Shown: one piece after another, positions 37,525-47,972 of the stretch | How positions within the stretch are numbered: the stretch's first letter is position 1 | Layout of the letters: each line of letters begins with the position of its first letter | Assembly (NCBI RefSeq): GCF_019645875.1 | Contig: NZ_CP081000.1 | Span: forward strand, 2,170,001 to 2,234,000 | Direction of reading: 5' to 3' | DNA from: Mycolicibacterium senegalense | Lineage (GTDB): Bacteria; Actinomycetota; Actinomycetes; Mycobacteriales; Mycobacteriaceae | Length of the DNA: 64,000 bases | Translations under genes and position numbers: made by a program | Notes under the pieces: generated by a model | Seen by the model: only the letters and a program-made list of their open reading frames with translations | The model's database searches: none | Told to the model about the DNA's origin: nothing

Positions 37525-38775
37525 GTGACGCAGCGTGAGTTTGATCTGGTGCTGTACGGCGCCACGGGTTTCGCCGGAAAACTGACCGCCGAATACCTGG
37601 CCAGAGCCGGGGGAGCGGCCCGAATCGCCCTGGCCGGCCGTTCCGAGGAGCGCTTGCGGGCGATCCGGGACGGTCTGGGAGCCGGCGCCCAGTCGTGGCC
37701 GCTGGTCACCGCCGACGCCACCTCCCAGACCTCGCTCGATGCGATGGCCGCACGCACCCAGGTGGTGGTGACGACCGTGGGGCCGTACGCCCGTTACGGC
37801 ATGCCGCTGGTCGCGGCCTGTGCCGCCGCCGGGACCGACTACGCCGACCTCACCGGTGAGACGACGTTCATCCGCGACAGCATCGACCTGCACCACAAGC
37901 AGGCGGTCGACACCGGTGCGCGCATCGTGCATTCGTGCGGATTCGATTCGGTGCCATCAGATCTCACGGTGTACGCCCTCTACCAGCGAGCCCTCGCTGA
38001 CGGCGCCGGGGAGCTCGGCGACACCAATTTGGTGGTGCGCAGCTCCGCCGGCGGTGTGTCGGGCGGCACCGTGGCCTCGATGCTGGAGCTGCTCGACACC
38101 CTGTCGTCGGATCCAGAGGCCCGGGCATTGATGAACGATCCGTACACCCTGAGCCCGGATCGCGGGGCCGAGCCCGAACTGGGCGCCCAGCCCGACGTGC
38201 GGTGGCGCCGCGGCGCTGAGATCGCCCCCGAGTTGGCCGGCTACTGGACCGGTGCTTTCGCCATGGCGGCCCCGAACACTCGAATCGTGCGGCGCAGCAA
38301 CGCATTACTGAACTATGCCTACGGGCGCCGCTTCGAATACGCCGAGCAGATGAGCCTGGGCCGCTCAGTCGCCGCGCCGTTGGCCGCCGCGGTGGTGACG
38401 GGCGCGAACGCCTTCACCCTCGGGGTGGGCGGCCGCTACTTCAACCGCCTGCCCGGTGGCCTCGTCTCGAAGGTTGTGCCCAAGCCGGGAACCGGTCCCA
38501 GCGAACGCGCTCGCGAGCGCGGTCATTACCGCGTCGAGACGTACACCACCACGACGTCGGGTGCGCGGTACGTGACAAGCATGGCCCAGCAAGGCGATCC
38601 CGGATATAAGTCCACCGCGGTGCTGCTCGGTGAGTGCGGGCTCGCGCTGGCAACCGACCGTGAGGCGCTGTCGGAACGGCGTGGTGTGCTGACACCGGTG
38701 GCCGCGATGGGGGATGTCCTGCTGACCCGGCTACCAGCGGCCGGAGTGGCGCTGGAGACCACCAAGCTGGGCTGA
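37525..38775 (+). CDS. Saccharopine dehydrogenase-like / trans-acting enoyl reductase family protein
   Basis: A 416-residue protein from a GTG at 37525. The N-terminal Rossmann fold shows FDLVLYGATGFAGKLTAEYL (GxxGxxG) and then ALAGRSEERL. VTTVGPYARYGMPLVAAC and HSCGFDSVPSDLTVYAL are typical of the mycobacterial enoyl-reductase group that includes Rv2953, used in phthiocerol and related lipids, and of Rv2449c, the positional ortholog. The precise substrate is unknown; reduction of a lipid or acyl intermediate with NADPH is the family expectation. Confidence 0.88.
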   Translation: MTQREFDLVLYGATGFAGKLTAEYLARAGGAARIALAGRSEERLRAIRDGLGAGAQSWPLVTADATSQTSLDAMAARTQVVVTTVGPYARYGMPLVAACAAAGTDYADLTGETTFIRDSIDLHHKQAVDTGARIVHSCGFDSVPSDLTVYALYQRALADGAGELGDTNLVVRSSAGGVSGGTVASMLELLDTLSSDPEARALMNDPYTLSPDRGAEPELGAQPDVRWRRGAEIAPELAGYWTGAFAMAAPNTRIVRRSNALLNYAYGRRFEYAEQMSLGRSVAAPLAAAVVTGANAFTLGVGGRYFNRLPGGLVSKVVPKPGTGPSERARERGHYRVETYTTTTSGARYVTSMAQQGDPGYKSTAVLLGECGLALATDREALSERRGVLTPVAAMGDVLLTRLPAAGVALETTKLG

Positions 38776-38890
38776 GCCGGCGCGACATGAACAGATCGGC
38801 CTGCGTCGAACACCTGTGGGACAAGATCACATTCGACTAGTGTCGGTGCCGACGACTTTCAGTACGCCAGCAACGAAGATGGGATGAACA

Positions 38891-39511
38891 ATGGCCGGTC
38901 TCGACGAACTTTTCGCTCAGATCCCCGTGGCGGATATCGCCAGCAAGCTCGGCGCAGATGAAGGCGAGGTGAACGCCGCCATCAAGACACTGGTTCCGGC
39001 CCTGGTCGGCGGTGTGGCGGAAAACGTACAAGCGGACAGCATCGATTCGAGCGAACTCGAGTCCGCGGTCACCGCGCAGGGCGCCAGCGGGCTGCTCGAC
39101 GGCGGCGTGAGCGTCGACCAGGTCGACGCCAACGAGGGCAACCAGATCGTCTCGAAGATCTTCGGAGGCAACGACAGCAACCAGGTCGCCTCGGCGTTGG
39201 CCGGCTCCGGTGCGGGCGGCAACAGCAGCCTGATCAAGCAGCTGTTGCCGATCCTGGCGCCCATCGTGCTGGCCTACATCGGCAAGCAGTTCGCGCAGAA
39301 AAACGCGCCGGCACAGTCGGCCCCGCAGCCCCAGGCCTCCGGCGGCGGGCTCGGCGACGTTCTCGGCAGCATCCTGGGCGGTGCGGTCGGCGGCGGCGGT
39401 GCGGCGAACAACCCGCTGGGCAGCATCCTGGGCAGCGTGCTCGGCGGCGGTGGCGGCCAGAACAATGCCATCGGCGAGATCCTCGGCGGCCTGCTCGGCG
39501 GCAAGAAGTAG
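38891..39511 (+). CDS. DUF937 (YidB-like) protein
   Basis: A 206-residue protein. The N-terminal half has the DUF937 layout: LFAQIPVADIASKLGADEGE, then KTLVPALVGGVAENV, and GNQIVSKIFGG. A hydrophobic helix follows (LIKQLLPILAPIVLAYIGK). The last about 60 residues are Gly-rich repeats of the form LGSILGGAVGGGG / LGSVLGGGGG / LGGLLGG. No signal peptide is seen. The family is common in actinobacteria and has no firm function. It is followed by a terminator and then valS. Confidence 0.85.
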   Translation: MAGLDELFAQIPVADIASKLGADEGEVNAAIKTLVPALVGGVAENVQADSIDSSELESAVTAQGASGLLDGGVSVDQVDANEGNQIVSKIFGGNDSNQVASALAGSGAGGNSSLIKQLLPILAPIVLAYIGKQFAQKNAPAQSAPQPQASGGGLGDVLGSILGGAVGGGGAANNPLGSILGSVLGGGGGQNNAIGEILGGLLGGKK

Positions 39512-39530
39512 CCCCAGCACAGACCGGCCC

Positions 39531-39576
39531 GAAAGCCTCCGACGCCCAGCGAACGCATCGGGCATCGGGGGCTTTC
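39531..39576 (+). terminator. Hairpin terminator between the DUF937 gene and valS
   Basis: GAAAGCC (39531-39537) pairs with GGCTTTC (39570-39576), and further pairs with one wobble and one mismatch extend the stem inward. It lies 19 bases after the stop codon and upstream of the valS start at 39611. Confidence 0.65.
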
Positions 39577-39610
39577 GCGTATTCGGGTACGTCCTTCTTA
39601 GAATGGCTCG

Positions 39611-42265
39611 GTGACCCCCAGCCCTGACAATCGCGCCGATGCCCTCCCCAAATCCTGGGATCCAGCTGCGGTAGAAGCCGACCTCTACCAGGGCTGGGTG
39701 GATGCCGGGTATTTCACCGCCGATCCGGCCAGCGAAAAGCCGCCGTACTCGATCGTGTTGCCTCCGCCCAACGTGACCGGCAGCCTGCACATGGGCCACG
39801 CGCTCGACCACACCCTGATGGATGCCCTCACCCGGCGTAAGCGGATGCAGGGATATGAGGTGCTGTGGTTGCCCGGCATGGACCATGCCGGTATCGCCAC
39901 CCAGACCGTGGTGGAGAAGCAGCTCGCCGCTGAGGGGCTGAGCCGGCAAGGCATGGGCCGCGAGCTGTTCGTCGAGAAGGTGTGGGACTGGAAGCGTGAG
40001 TCCGGCGGCACCATCGGCGACCAGATGCGCCGGCTCGGTGACGGCGTGGACTGGAGCCGCGACCGCTTCACCATGGACGAGGGCCTGTCGCGTGCGGTCC
40101 GCACGATTTTCAAGCGACTCTTCGACGCCGGTCTGATCTACCAGGCCGAGCGGTTGGTGAACTGGTCGCCGGTGCTGGAGACCGCGATCAGCGACCTCGA
40201 GGTGAAGTACGAGGACGTCGAAGGCGAGCTGGTCTCGTTCCGCTACGGCTCGATGAACGACGACGAGCCCCACATCATCGTGGCCACCACCCGCGTGGAA
40301 ACCATGCTCGGTGATACCGCGATCGCGGTGCATCCCGACGACGAGCGGTACCGCCACCTGGTCGGCAAGACCCTGCCGCACCCGTTCGTCGAGCACGAGA
40401 TGATCATTGTCGCCGATACGCACGTCGACCCCGAATTCGGCACCGGCGCAGTCAAAGTCACCCCCGCACACGACCCGAACGACTTCGAGATCGGGCTGCG
40501 CCACCAGCTTCCGATGCCCACCATCATGGATGCCAAGGGCCGGATCGCCGACACCGGAACCCAATTCGACGGCATGGACCGGTTCGAGGCCCGGGTCAAG
40601 GTCCGCGAGGCACTGGCCGAACAGGGGCGGATCGTCGCGGAGAAGCGGCCTTACCTGCACAGTGTCGGCCATTCTGAGCGCAGCGGCGAACCCATCGAAC
40701 CGCGGCTGTCGCTGCAGTGGTGGGTCAAGGTGGACGGCTTGGCCAAGGCGGCCGGCGATGCGGTGCGCAACGGCGACACCGTGATTCATCCGCCGAGCCT
40801 GGAGCCGCGGTGGTTCGCCTGGGTGGACAACATGCACGACTGGTGCATCTCGCGCCAGCTGTGGTGGGGCCACCGGATCCCGATCTGGCACGGCCCCAAC
40901 GGCGAGACGGTGTGTGTCGGCCCCGACGAGACCCCGCCCGCCGGCTGGGAGCAGGACCCCGACGTGCTCGACACCTGGTTCTCCTCGGCGCTGTGGCCCT
41001 TCTCCACCATGGGCTGGCCCGACCACACCCCGGACCTGGCCAAGTTCTATCCGACCTCGGTGCTGGTCACCGGCTACGACATCCTGTTCTTCTGGGTGGC
41101 CCGGATGATGATGTTCGGCACCTTCGTCGGCGACGATCCGGCCATCACGTTCGACGGTGCTCGGGGTCCGCAGGTTCCGTTCGAGAACGTCTTCCTGCAC
41201 GGCCTGATCCGCGACGAGTTCGGCCGCAAGATGAGCAAGTCGCGCGGCAACGGCATCGACCCGCTGGATTGGGTGGAGAAGTTCGGCGCTGACGCGCTGC
41301 GATTCACCCTGGCCCGCGGCGCCAGCCCCGGCGGCGACCTGTCCATCGGTGAAGACCACGCCAGGGCGTCGCGCAACTTCGCCACCAAGCTGTTCAACGC
41401 GACCCGCTTCGCGCTGATGAATGGGGCCGCTCCCGCGGACCTGCCCGCGGTTGCCGACCTAACCGATGCCGACCGCTGGATCCTCGGGCGGCTCGAAGAG
41501 GTCCGCGCCGACGTAGACGCCGCGCTCGACAGCTACGAGTTCAGCCGGGCTTGCGAATCGCTCTACCACTTCGCCTGGGACGAGTTCTGCGACTGGTACG
41601 TCGAGCTGGCCAAGGTGCAATTGAACGAGGGCGTCACGCACACCACTGCGGTGCTGGCGGCCGTGCTCGACGCGCTGCTCAAGCTGCTGCACCCGGTCAT
41701 GCCGTTCGTCACCGAAACGCTGTGGAAGACGCTGACCGAGGGCGAGTCGATCGTGATCGCGCAGTGGCCGCAGCCGTCCGGTATCGCGCTGGATCCCGAA
41801 GCGGCACAACACATCACCGACATGCAGAAGCTCATCACCGAGGTGCGTCGCTTCCGCAGCGACCAGGGCCTGGCCGACCGGCAGCGGGTTCCGGCCCGGC
41901 TGTCGGCGATCAGCGAGGCCGGTCTGACCGAGCAGCTGCCGGCGGTCACCGCACTGGCCTGGTTGACCGACGCCGGTGACGGGTTCACTCCGTCGGCCTC
42001 GGTCGAGGTGCGTCTGACCCACGCCACGGTGCTGGTGGAAGTGGATACCTCGGGCACCGTCGACGTCGACGCCGAGCGGCGCCGGCTGGAGAAGGACCTG
42101 GCCGCCGCGCAGAAGGAACTGGCCACCACGACGGCCAAGCTGGGTAACGAGGCTTTCCTGGCCAAGGCGCCCGAGAACGTCGTCGACAAGATCCGCGGGC
42201 GTCAGCAGCTGGCCTCCGAAGAGGTCGAGCGGATCACCGCACGCCTGGCCGGGCTGCAGCGATGA
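39611..42265 (+). CDS. valS: Valyl-tRNA synthetase
   Basis: An 884-residue class I synthetase with a GTG start. [20 protein letters not shown] contains the HIGH-type motif (HMGH), and [18 protein letters not shown] contains KMSKS. The central editing domain shows the [20 protein letters not shown] signature, and the C-terminal coiled coil ([20 protein letters not shown]) is the ValRS arm that touches tRNA. Normal length for actinobacteria. folC starts 7 bases after its stop, so the two form an operon. Ortholog of Rv2448c. Confidence 0.98.
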   Translation: MTPSPDNRADALPKSWDPAAVEADLYQGWVDAGYFTADPASEKPPYSIVLPPPNVTGSLHMGHALDHTLMDALTRRKRMQGYEVLWLPGMDHAGIATQTVVEKQLAAEGLSRQGMGRELFVEKVWDWKRESGGTIGDQMRRLGDGVDWSRDRFTMDEGLSRAVRTIFKRLFDAGLIYQAERLVNWSPVLETAISDLEVKYEDVEGELVSFRYGSMNDDEPHIIVATTRVETMLGDTAIAVHPDDERYRHLVGKTLPHPFVEHEMIIVADTHVDPEFGTGAVKVTPAHDPNDFEIGLRHQLPMPTIMDAKGRIADTGTQFDGMDRFEARVKVREALAEQGRIVAEKRPYLHSVGHSERSGEPIEPRLSLQWWVKVDGLAKAAGDAVRNGDTVIHPPSLEPRWFAWVDNMHDWCISRQLWWGHRIPIWHGPNGETVCVGPDETPPAGWEQDPDVLDTWFSSALWPFSTMGWPDHTPDLAKFYPTSVLVTGYDILFFWVARMMMFGTFVGDDPAITFDGARGPQVPFENVFLHGLIRDEFGRKMSKSRGNGIDPLDWVEKFGADALRFTLARGASPGGDLSIGEDHARASRNFATKLFNATRFALMNGAAPADLPAVADLTDADRWILGRLEEVRADVDAALDSYEFSRACESLYHFAWDEFCDWYVELAKVQLNEGVTHTTAVLAAVLDALLKLLHPVMPFVTETLWKTLTEGESIVIAQWPQPSGIALDPEAAQHITDMQKLITEVRRFRSDQGLADRQRVPARLSAISEAGLTEQLPAVTALAWLTDAGDGFTPSASVEVRLTHATVLVEVDTSGTVDVDAERRRLEKDLAAAQKELATTTAKLGNEAFLAKAPENVVDKIRGRQQLASEEVERITARLAGLQR

Positions 42266-42272
42266 GGACCAG

Positions 42273-43679
42273 GTGACTGACCCAGTCCCGTCGCCGGACG
42301 AGATCGCCGCGCTGCTGCAGGTGGAGCACCTGCTCGATCAGCGGTGGCCGGAGACCAAGCTCGACCCCAGCACGGCGCGGATCGCCGCCCTGCTGGAATT
42401 GCTGGGCTCACCGCAGAAGGCGTACCCGTCGATTCACGTCGCCGGGACCAACGGCAAGACGTCGGTCGCACGCATCATCGACGCGCTGCTGATCGCCCTG
42501 CACCGGCGTACCGGCCGCACCACCAGTCCGCACCTGCAGTCGGCGGTGGAGCGCATCTCGATCGACGGAAAGCCCATCACCCCAGCCCGTTACGTCGAGA
42601 CCTATCGCGAGATCGAACCGTTCGTGCATCTGGTGGACCAGCAGTCCGAAGCCGCGGGCGGCCCCAAGATGAGCAAGTTCGAGGTGCTGACCGCGATGGC
42701 GTTCGCGGCCTTCGCCGACGTGCCCATCGACGTCGGGATCATCGAGGTCGGCATGGGCGGGCGCTGGGACGCCACCAACGTCGTCAATGCCCCCGTCGCG
42801 GTGATCACCCCGATCGGCATCGACCACACCGACTATCTCGGCGACACGATCGCCGAGATCGCGGGGGAGAAGGCAGGCATCATCACCCGCCAGCCCGATG
42901 ACCTCGTGCCGACAGACACCGTCGCGGTCATCGCCAAGCAGGTGCCCGAGGCCATGGAGGTACTGCTGGCAGAGGCGGTCCGCGCCGACGCGGCCGTGGC
43001 CCGCGAGGACTCCGAGTTCGCGGTGCTGAGCAGGCGGGTCGCCATCGGCGGGCAGGTGCTCGAGCTGCAGGGACTGGGCGGGGTGTACTCCGACATCTTC
43101 CTGCCGCTACACGGTGAGCATCAAGCCCACAACGCCGTTCTCGCGTTGGCCGCGGTCGAGGCGTTCTTCGGTGCGGGCGCCGACCGCCAGCTCGATGTCG
43201 ACGCGATCCGGGCCGGTTTCGCCGCAGTTGGCAGCCCGGGCCGTATGGAGCGTATGCGCAGCGCGCCAACGGTTTTCATCGACGCAGCACATAATCCCGC
43301 CGGCGCGGCGGCGCTGGCGCAGACCTTGCAGCAGGAGTTCGACTTCCGCTTCCTGGTCGGTGTGGTGTCGGTGATGGGGGACAAGGATGTCGGCGGCATC
43401 CTGTCTGCCCTGGAGCCGGTGTTCGACCAGATCGTGGTCACCCACAACGGTTCACCGCGGGCGATGGACGTCGAGTCGCTGGCATCGCTGGCCGAAGAGC
43501 GTTTCGGGCAGGACCGGGTGATCGCCGCCACCACGTTGGCGGATGCCATCGAGACTGCCACCGCCCTGGTCGAGGAGGCCGGGGCTGACGAAGGCCTGTC
43601 CGGGGCCGGCATGGTGATCACCGGTTCGGTGGTCACGGCCGGTGCGGCCCGGACCCTGTTCGGACGGGACCCACAGTGA
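42273..43679 (+). CDS. folC: Folylpolyglutamate synthase / dihydrofolate synthase
   Basis: A 468-residue Mur-ligase-like enzyme with a GTG start. The ATP loop is IHVAGTNGKTSVARIIDALL, followed by TSPHLQSAVERISIDGKPIT and GIIEVGMGGRWDATNVVNAP. It adds glutamate to dihydropteroate and to folates, keeping them in the cell. It lies between valS (7-base gap) and the DUF4233 gene, with which it overlaps by 4 bases (GTGA). Ortholog of Rv2447c. Confidence 0.97.
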   Translation: MTDPVPSPDEIAALLQVEHLLDQRWPETKLDPSTARIAALLELLGSPQKAYPSIHVAGTNGKTSVARIIDALLIALHRRTGRTTSPHLQSAVERISIDGKPITPARYVETYREIEPFVHLVDQQSEAAGGPKMSKFEVLTAMAFAAFADVPIDVGIIEVGMGGRWDATNVVNAPVAVITPIGIDHTDYLGDTIAEIAGEKAGIITRQPDDLVPTDTVAVIAKQVPEAMEVLLAEAVRADAAVAREDSEFAVLSRRVAIGGQVLELQGLGGVYSDIFLPLHGEHQAHNAVLALAAVEAFFGAGADRQLDVDAIRAGFAAVGSPGRMERMRSAPTVFIDAAHNPAGAAALAQTLQQEFDFRFLVGVVSVMGDKDVGGILSALEPVFDQIVVTHNGSPRAMDVESLASLAEERFGQDRVIAATTLADAIETATALVEEAGADEGLSGAGMVITGSVVTAGAARTLFGRDPQ

Positions 43680-44095
43680 GCGATCAGACCCCTGGCGATC
43701 AGACGCCGAGTGACAAACCGGCACCGCCGGACCCGTGGAAGAGCTTTCGCGGGGTGATGGCGGGGACACTGATCCTCGAAGCCATCGTCGTGTTGCTGGC
43801 CCTGCCGGTGGTGGGGGTCAGCGGCACCGGGTTGACCTGGACCTCGGGCGGATTCGTCGTCGGGCTGGCCGTCGTGCTGATCTTGATGTCGGGGATCCAG
43901 GGCCGGCCGTGGGCCATCTGGGCCAACCTGGGCATCCAACTGGTGGTGATCGCCGGAGCGCTCATCCATGGGGCCATCGGTTTCATCGGGGTGATCTTCG
44001 CCGTGGTCTGGCTACTGATCGTGTACCTGCGCGGCGAGGTCAAACGCCGACAGGATCGCGGCCTACTGCCGGGGCAGCAGCCGCCCAGCGAATAG
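43676..44095 (+). CDS. DUF4233 membrane protein
   Basis: A 139-residue protein with a GTG start that overlaps the folC stop. A polar N-terminal tail (about 25 residues) is followed by FRGVMAGTLILEAIVVLLAL and three more hydrophobic helices, with the conserved SGIQGRPWAIWANLGIQL, then a basic C-terminus (RGEVKRRQDRG). The family always sits after folC in actinobacteria and its role is unknown. Positional ortholog of Rv2446c. Confidence 0.9.
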   Translation: MSDQTPGDQTPSDKPAPPDPWKSFRGVMAGTLILEAIVVLLALPVVGVSGTGLTWTSGGFVVGLAVVLILMSGIQGRPWAIWANLGIQLVVIAGALIHGAIGFIGVIFAVVWLLIVYLRGEVKRRQDRGLLPGQQPPSE

Positions 44096-44179
44096 GTCGG
44101 TGATAGCTGCGCCACAGTGCTCGCTTGGTGGTGGCCCCGAAATGGCGCGGCGCGGTTACCGACCGGTACGCTGCATGCC

Positions 44180-44602
44180 GTGACTGAGCAGACCCTTGTC
44201 CTGATCAAGCCCGACGGCGTGCAGCGCCACCTGGTCGGGGAGATCCTCGGCCGGATCGAGCGCAAGGGTCTGACCCTGGCCGCGCTGGAGCTGAAGAACG
44301 TCAGCATCGAGCTGGCCAAGCAGCATTACGCCGAGCACGACGGCAAGCCGTTCTTCGATTCGCTGCTGGAATTCATCACTTCCGGCCCGGTCGTCGCGGC
44401 CATCGTCGAGGGTCCGCGCGCCATCGCGGCGTTCCGTCAGATCGCCGGCGGCACCGACCCGGTGGAGAAAGCGGTGCCCGGAACCATCCGCGGTGACTTC
44501 GCGCTCGTGACCCAGGACAACCTCGTGCACGGCTCGGATTCGCCGGAGTCGGCGGCCCGTGAGATCGCCCTGTGGTTCCCTGGCGAAGCCTCCGCCCGAT
44601 AA
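44180..44602 (+). CDS. ndk: Nucleoside diphosphate kinase
   Basis: A 140-residue protein with a GTG start at 44180 ([20 protein letters not shown]). The catalytic His is in [20 protein letters not shown], the usual NDK signature, and the [20 protein letters not shown] segment shapes the nucleotide site. It balances NTP pools by phosphate transfer. An open frame upstream to 44117 is not part of the family. It is followed by the rne promoter and leader. Ortholog of Rv2445c. Confidence 0.97.
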   Translation: MTEQTLVLIKPDGVQRHLVGEILGRIERKGLTLAALELKNVSIELAKQHYAEHDGKPFFDSLLEFITSGPVVAAIVEGPRAIAAFRQIAGGTDPVEKAVPGTIRGDFALVTQDNLVHGSDSPESAAREIALWFPGEASAR

Positions 44603-44837
44603 ACCTTCTCGCAGTCTGGTCAGTACCGCGTCAGTGATGTGGGATACTGGTTCCGGGTAGCCGGCCTCAACCGAGGCTGAAAACCCGAATGAAGACTTCG
44701 ACGAGCGCGACCACCGCAATCCGGTGCGGCGCGGGCCGTCCAGCCATCATTCAGCCAGGCACCGGGTGGGTTCGGTATCGAGCCGCCCGGAGCGAGACCA
44801 CAACAAGTCCGGGGAAAGTGTCCCGGGCCAATAGCGG

Positions 44838-44886
44838 AAGCCCTCGCGTGGCCGCGTCGTTACGACGCGCCCGGGGGCTTGAGGAG
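44838..44886 (+). promoter_or_regulatory. Stem-loop leader at the rne ribosome binding site
   Basis: An outer stem AAGCCC (44838-44843) with GGGCTT (44875-44880) encloses an inner hairpin GCGTCG-TTA-CGACGC (44854-44868). The ribosome binding site GAGGAG follows directly (44881-44886), 5 bases before the GTG start. E. coli RNase E controls its own mRNA through a leader hairpin, so a similar role is possible here (inference). The whole 289-base gap from ndk is otherwise empty of genes. Confidence 0.5.
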
Positions 44887-44891
44887 AATTC

Positions 44892-47891
44892 GTGGCCGAA
44901 GATGCCCAGAATGACGACCTATCAACCCAGACTCCGCAACAGGAGGGACTGCCCGAGCGCCTGAGAGTCCACTCGCTGGCGCGGGTACTCGGCACCACCA
45001 GCAGGCGCGTGCTCGATGCTCTGGCGGAATTCGACGGGCGTCAGCGCAGTGCGCATTCCACGATCGACAAGGTCGACGCCGAGCGGGTCCGTGAGGCACT
45101 GGCCGCCGATTCGGCCGAAGCGGCGCCTGCCGAGCCAGTAGAAGCTGCGCAGGCAGAGCCGGTGCAGGTGGAGGCCGTCAGCGTGACCGAGTCTGTGGTC
45201 GCCGTGGCCGAGGAGTCGGCCGGTGCCGCGCAGCAGGCCGAGCCCGAGCCCGTGCTGGTCGGCGACGAGCCCGAGTCCCGGTTGATCCTGGAGACGGCGA
45301 ACATCCCCACGGCGCGGGAGGCGCACACCGAGCGGGCCGATTACCTGCCGTTGTTCGTGGCGCCCCAGCCGGTCAGCTTCGTGCAAGTACACGTCGACGA
45401 GGACGACGACGAAGAAGACGACGACGACACCGCTGACACCGACTCCGACGGCGACGACGAGCAGGCGGATCGTCCCGCCGCACGCCGGCGTCGGCGTGGT
45501 CGCCGTGGGCGCGGTCGTGGACGCGGAGAGCAGTCCGACGACAACGCAGCCGAATCCGGCCCGGATTCCGATGGCGACAACCTCGACGACCAGGGCGAAT
45601 CCGATCAGGATTCCGATGAGTCCGACGAGTCGGACGAAGGCAACGACGAGGACACCACGGGCGGCGACGGCACCAACCGGCGTCGGCGGCGCCGCCGACG
45701 GCGCAAGTCCGGCTCGGGTGACAGCGATGACGCGGGCTCGCCGGATGACCCGCCCAACACCGTCGTGCACGAGCGCGCGCCGCGCGCCGAGCGGTCGGGC
45801 AAGAGCAGCGACGATTCCGAGATCCAGGGGATCAGCGGGTCGACCCGGCTGGAGGCCAAGCGTCAGCGCCGCCGCGATGGACGCGACGCGGGTCGCCGTC
45901 GCCCCCCGATCCTGAGCGAGGCAGAGTTCCTGGCCCGGCGCGAGGCCGTCGAACGCACCATGATCGTGCGCGACAAGGTGCGCACCGAACCGCCGCACGA
46001 GGGCGCCCGCTACACCCAGATCGCTGTGCTGGAAGACGGCGTCGTCGTCGAGCACTTCGTCACGTCAGCGGCGTCGGCGTCTCTGGTGGGCAATATCTAT
46101 CTGGGCATCGTGCAGAACGTGCTGCCCTCCATGGAGGCCGCATTCGTCGACATCGGCCGGGGCCGCAACGGTGTGCTCTACGCCGGTGAGGTGAACTGGG
46201 AGGCCGCCGGGCTCGGCGGGTCGAACCGCAAGATCGAGCAGGCTCTCAAGCCGGGCGATTACGTAGTGGTCCAGGTCAGCAAGGATCCCGTCGGGCACAA
46301 GGGCGCCCGCCTCACCACGCAGGTGTCACTGGCCGGCCGCTACCTGGTTTACGTGCCGGGGGCGTCGTCGACCGGGATCAGCCGGAAGCTGCCCGACACC
46401 GAACGCCAGCGGCTCAAGGAGATTCTCAAAGAGGTCGTGCCGTCCGACGCCGGCGTGATCATCCGCACGGCTTCCGAGGGCGTGAAGGAAGAGGACATCC
46501 GCTCCGATGTCGAGCGGCTGCAGCAGCGCTGGACCGAGATCGAGGCCAAGGCCGCCGAGGTCACCGGGAAGAAGGCCGGCGCCGCCGTCGCGCTCTACGA
46601 AGAGCCCGATGTCCTGGTCAAGGTCATCCGCGACCTGTTCAACGAGGACTTCTCGGGTCTGATCGTCTCCGGCGACGAGGCCTGGGACACGATCAACTCC
46701 TACGTAAACACCGTCGCCCCCGATCTGGTCGGGCGGCTGACCAAGTACGAGCCGGCCGGCGGCGCAGATGCGCCCGACGTCTTCGCCGTGCACCGCATCG
46801 ACGAGCAGTTGGCCAAGGCGATGGACCGCAAGGTGTGGCTGCCGTCGGGCGGCACGCTGGTCATTGACCGCACCGAGGCGATGACCGTCGTCGACGTCAA
46901 CACCGGCAAGTTCACCGGCGCCGGCGGCAACCTCGAGCAGACCGTCACCCGGAACAACCTGGAAGCGGCCGAGGAGATCGTGCGGCAGCTGCGGTTGCGC
47001 GACATCGGCGGCATCGTGGTCATCGACTTCATCGACATGGTTCTGGAATCGAACCGGGATCTGGTGCTGCGCCGACTCACCGAGGCGCTCGGCCGGGACC
47101 GTACCCGTCACCAGGTGTCGGAAGTAACGTCGCTGGGGCTGGTGCAGCTGACCCGAAAGCGGTTGGGCACCGGTCTGGTGGAGGCGTTCTCGACGTCGTG
47201 CACGCATTGCGGCGGCCGCGGCATCGTGTTGCACGGTGATCCGGTCGACACCGCCTCGTCGTCGAACGCGGGCCGCAAGTCTGAGCCCAGCGGCGGCGGC
47301 GGGCGGCGCAGCAAGCGGGGCAAGCGGGGCAATGCCCGTCCCGAGCCCGAAGAAGTGCCGGTCGTCAAGGTGCCCGACCATCCGGCCGGCGAACACCCGA
47401 TGTTCAAGGCGATGGCCGCGGCCAACGGCCGTCACCACGACGACGAATCGGTCGACGAGGACACCACCGACGCGACTGCCGACGCCGACGAGCAGGACAC
47501 CGCCGAGCTGTTGGGCGTGGCCGACGGATCCACCGACGGCGAGTTCGACGCGCAGGACGCCGACGAGGCCGATGAGGCCGATGACGTAGCAGACGAGGAC
47601 GACGACGAGGACGAGATCGACCTCGACGACGAAGACCTCGATGACGACGACGATGACGAGCTGGACGACATCGACGACGATTCCGAGGATGACGATTCCG
47701 ACGAGGATGACTCGGACGAGTTCGACGATTCCGAGGATGACGAGGACGGCGAGGACGGCGAGGACTCAGACGAGTCCGAGGACGACGTCTACCAGGCCCC
47801 GGAGCCCGTGGTCGTCGAGGCGCCGCCGAGCCGTGGCCGTACCCGTCGACGTGCGGCGGCAAGGCCGGCGGGGCCGCCCAGCCACGAGTAG
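44892..47891 (+). CDS. rne: Ribonuclease E/G
   Basis: A 999-residue endoribonuclease with a GTG start. An N-terminal extension of about 350 residues is acidic with basic Arg/Gly patches (RRRRGRRGRGRGRGE). The S1 region follows (VGNIYLGIVQNVLPSMEAAF), then the catalytic core with AMTVVDVNTGKFTGAGGN and the metal-binding IVVIDFIDM. The zinc link is SCTHCGGRG. The last about 180 residues are extremely Asp/Glu-rich (DEDDDEDEIDLDDEDLDDDD). It starts mRNA decay and processes rRNA. Both disordered tails fit the mycobacterial layout, where the catalytic core is central. Ortholog of Rv2444c. Confidence 0.97.
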   Translation: MAEDAQNDDLSTQTPQQEGLPERLRVHSLARVLGTTSRRVLDALAEFDGRQRSAHSTIDKVDAERVREALAADSAEAAPAEPVEAAQAEPVQVEAVSVTESVVAVAEESAGAAQQAEPEPVLVGDEPESRLILETANIPTAREAHTERADYLPLFVAPQPVSFVQVHVDEDDDEEDDDDTADTDSDGDDEQADRPAARRRRRGRRGRGRGRGEQSDDNAAESGPDSDGDNLDDQGESDQDSDESDESDEGNDEDTTGGDGTNRRRRRRRRRKSGSGDSDDAGSPDDPPNTVVHERAPRAERSGKSSDDSEIQGISGSTRLEAKRQRRRDGRDAGRRRPPILSEAEFLARREAVERTMIVRDKVRTEPPHEGARYTQIAVLEDGVVVEHFVTSAASASLVGNIYLGIVQNVLPSMEAAFVDIGRGRNGVLYAGEVNWEAAGLGGSNRKIEQALKPGDYVVVQVSKDPVGHKGARLTTQVSLAGRYLVYVPGASSTGISRKLPDTERQRLKEILKEVVPSDAGVIIRTASEGVKEEDIRSDVERLQQRWTEIEAKAAEVTGKKAGAAVALYEEPDVLVKVIRDLFNEDFSGLIVSGDEAWDTINSYVNTVAPDLVGRLTKYEPAGGADAPDVFAVHRIDEQLAKAMDRKVWLPSGGTLVIDRTEAMTVVDVNTGKFTGAGGNLEQTVTRNNLEAAEEIVRQLRLRDIGGIVVIDFIDMVLESNRDLVLRRLTEALGRDRTRHQVSEVTSLGLVQLTRKRLGTGLVEAFSTSCTHCGGRGIVLHGDPVDTASSSNAGRKSEPSGGGGRRSKRGKRGNARPEPEEVPVVKVPDHPAGEHPMFKAMAAANGRHHDDESVDEDTTDATADADEQDTAELLGVADGSTDGEFDAQDADEADEADDVADEDDDEDEIDLDDEDLDDDDDDELDDIDDDSEDDDSDEDDSDEFDDSEDDEDGEDGEDSDESEDDVYQAPEPVVVEAPPSRGRTRRRAAARPAGPPSHE

Positions 47892-47914
47892 CGGGCGGTT
47901 TGACCCTCTACCCG

Positions 47915-47936
47915 CTGGTCAAGTACCCTTGACCAG
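47915..47936. promoter_or_regulatory. Inverted repeat CTGGTCAAG-TACC-CTTGACCAG
   Basis: Perfect 9-base arms with a 4-base loop, 23 bases after the rne stop. It could terminate rne, although no U-tract follows. The right arm contains TTGACC, which resembles a -35 box, so it may instead overlap the rplU promoter. Confidence 0.5.
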
Positions 47937-47972
47937 TTGTCTCCAGAGCCTGCGTAGTCGTAGGCCGGTGAC

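Noticed and set aside
38837..41359. An 840-codon open frame on the minus strand
   Set aside because: It lies fully opposite the DUF937 gene and valS, whose motifs are unambiguous. Long antisense frames are expected in high-GC coding DNA, and its translation has no domain character.
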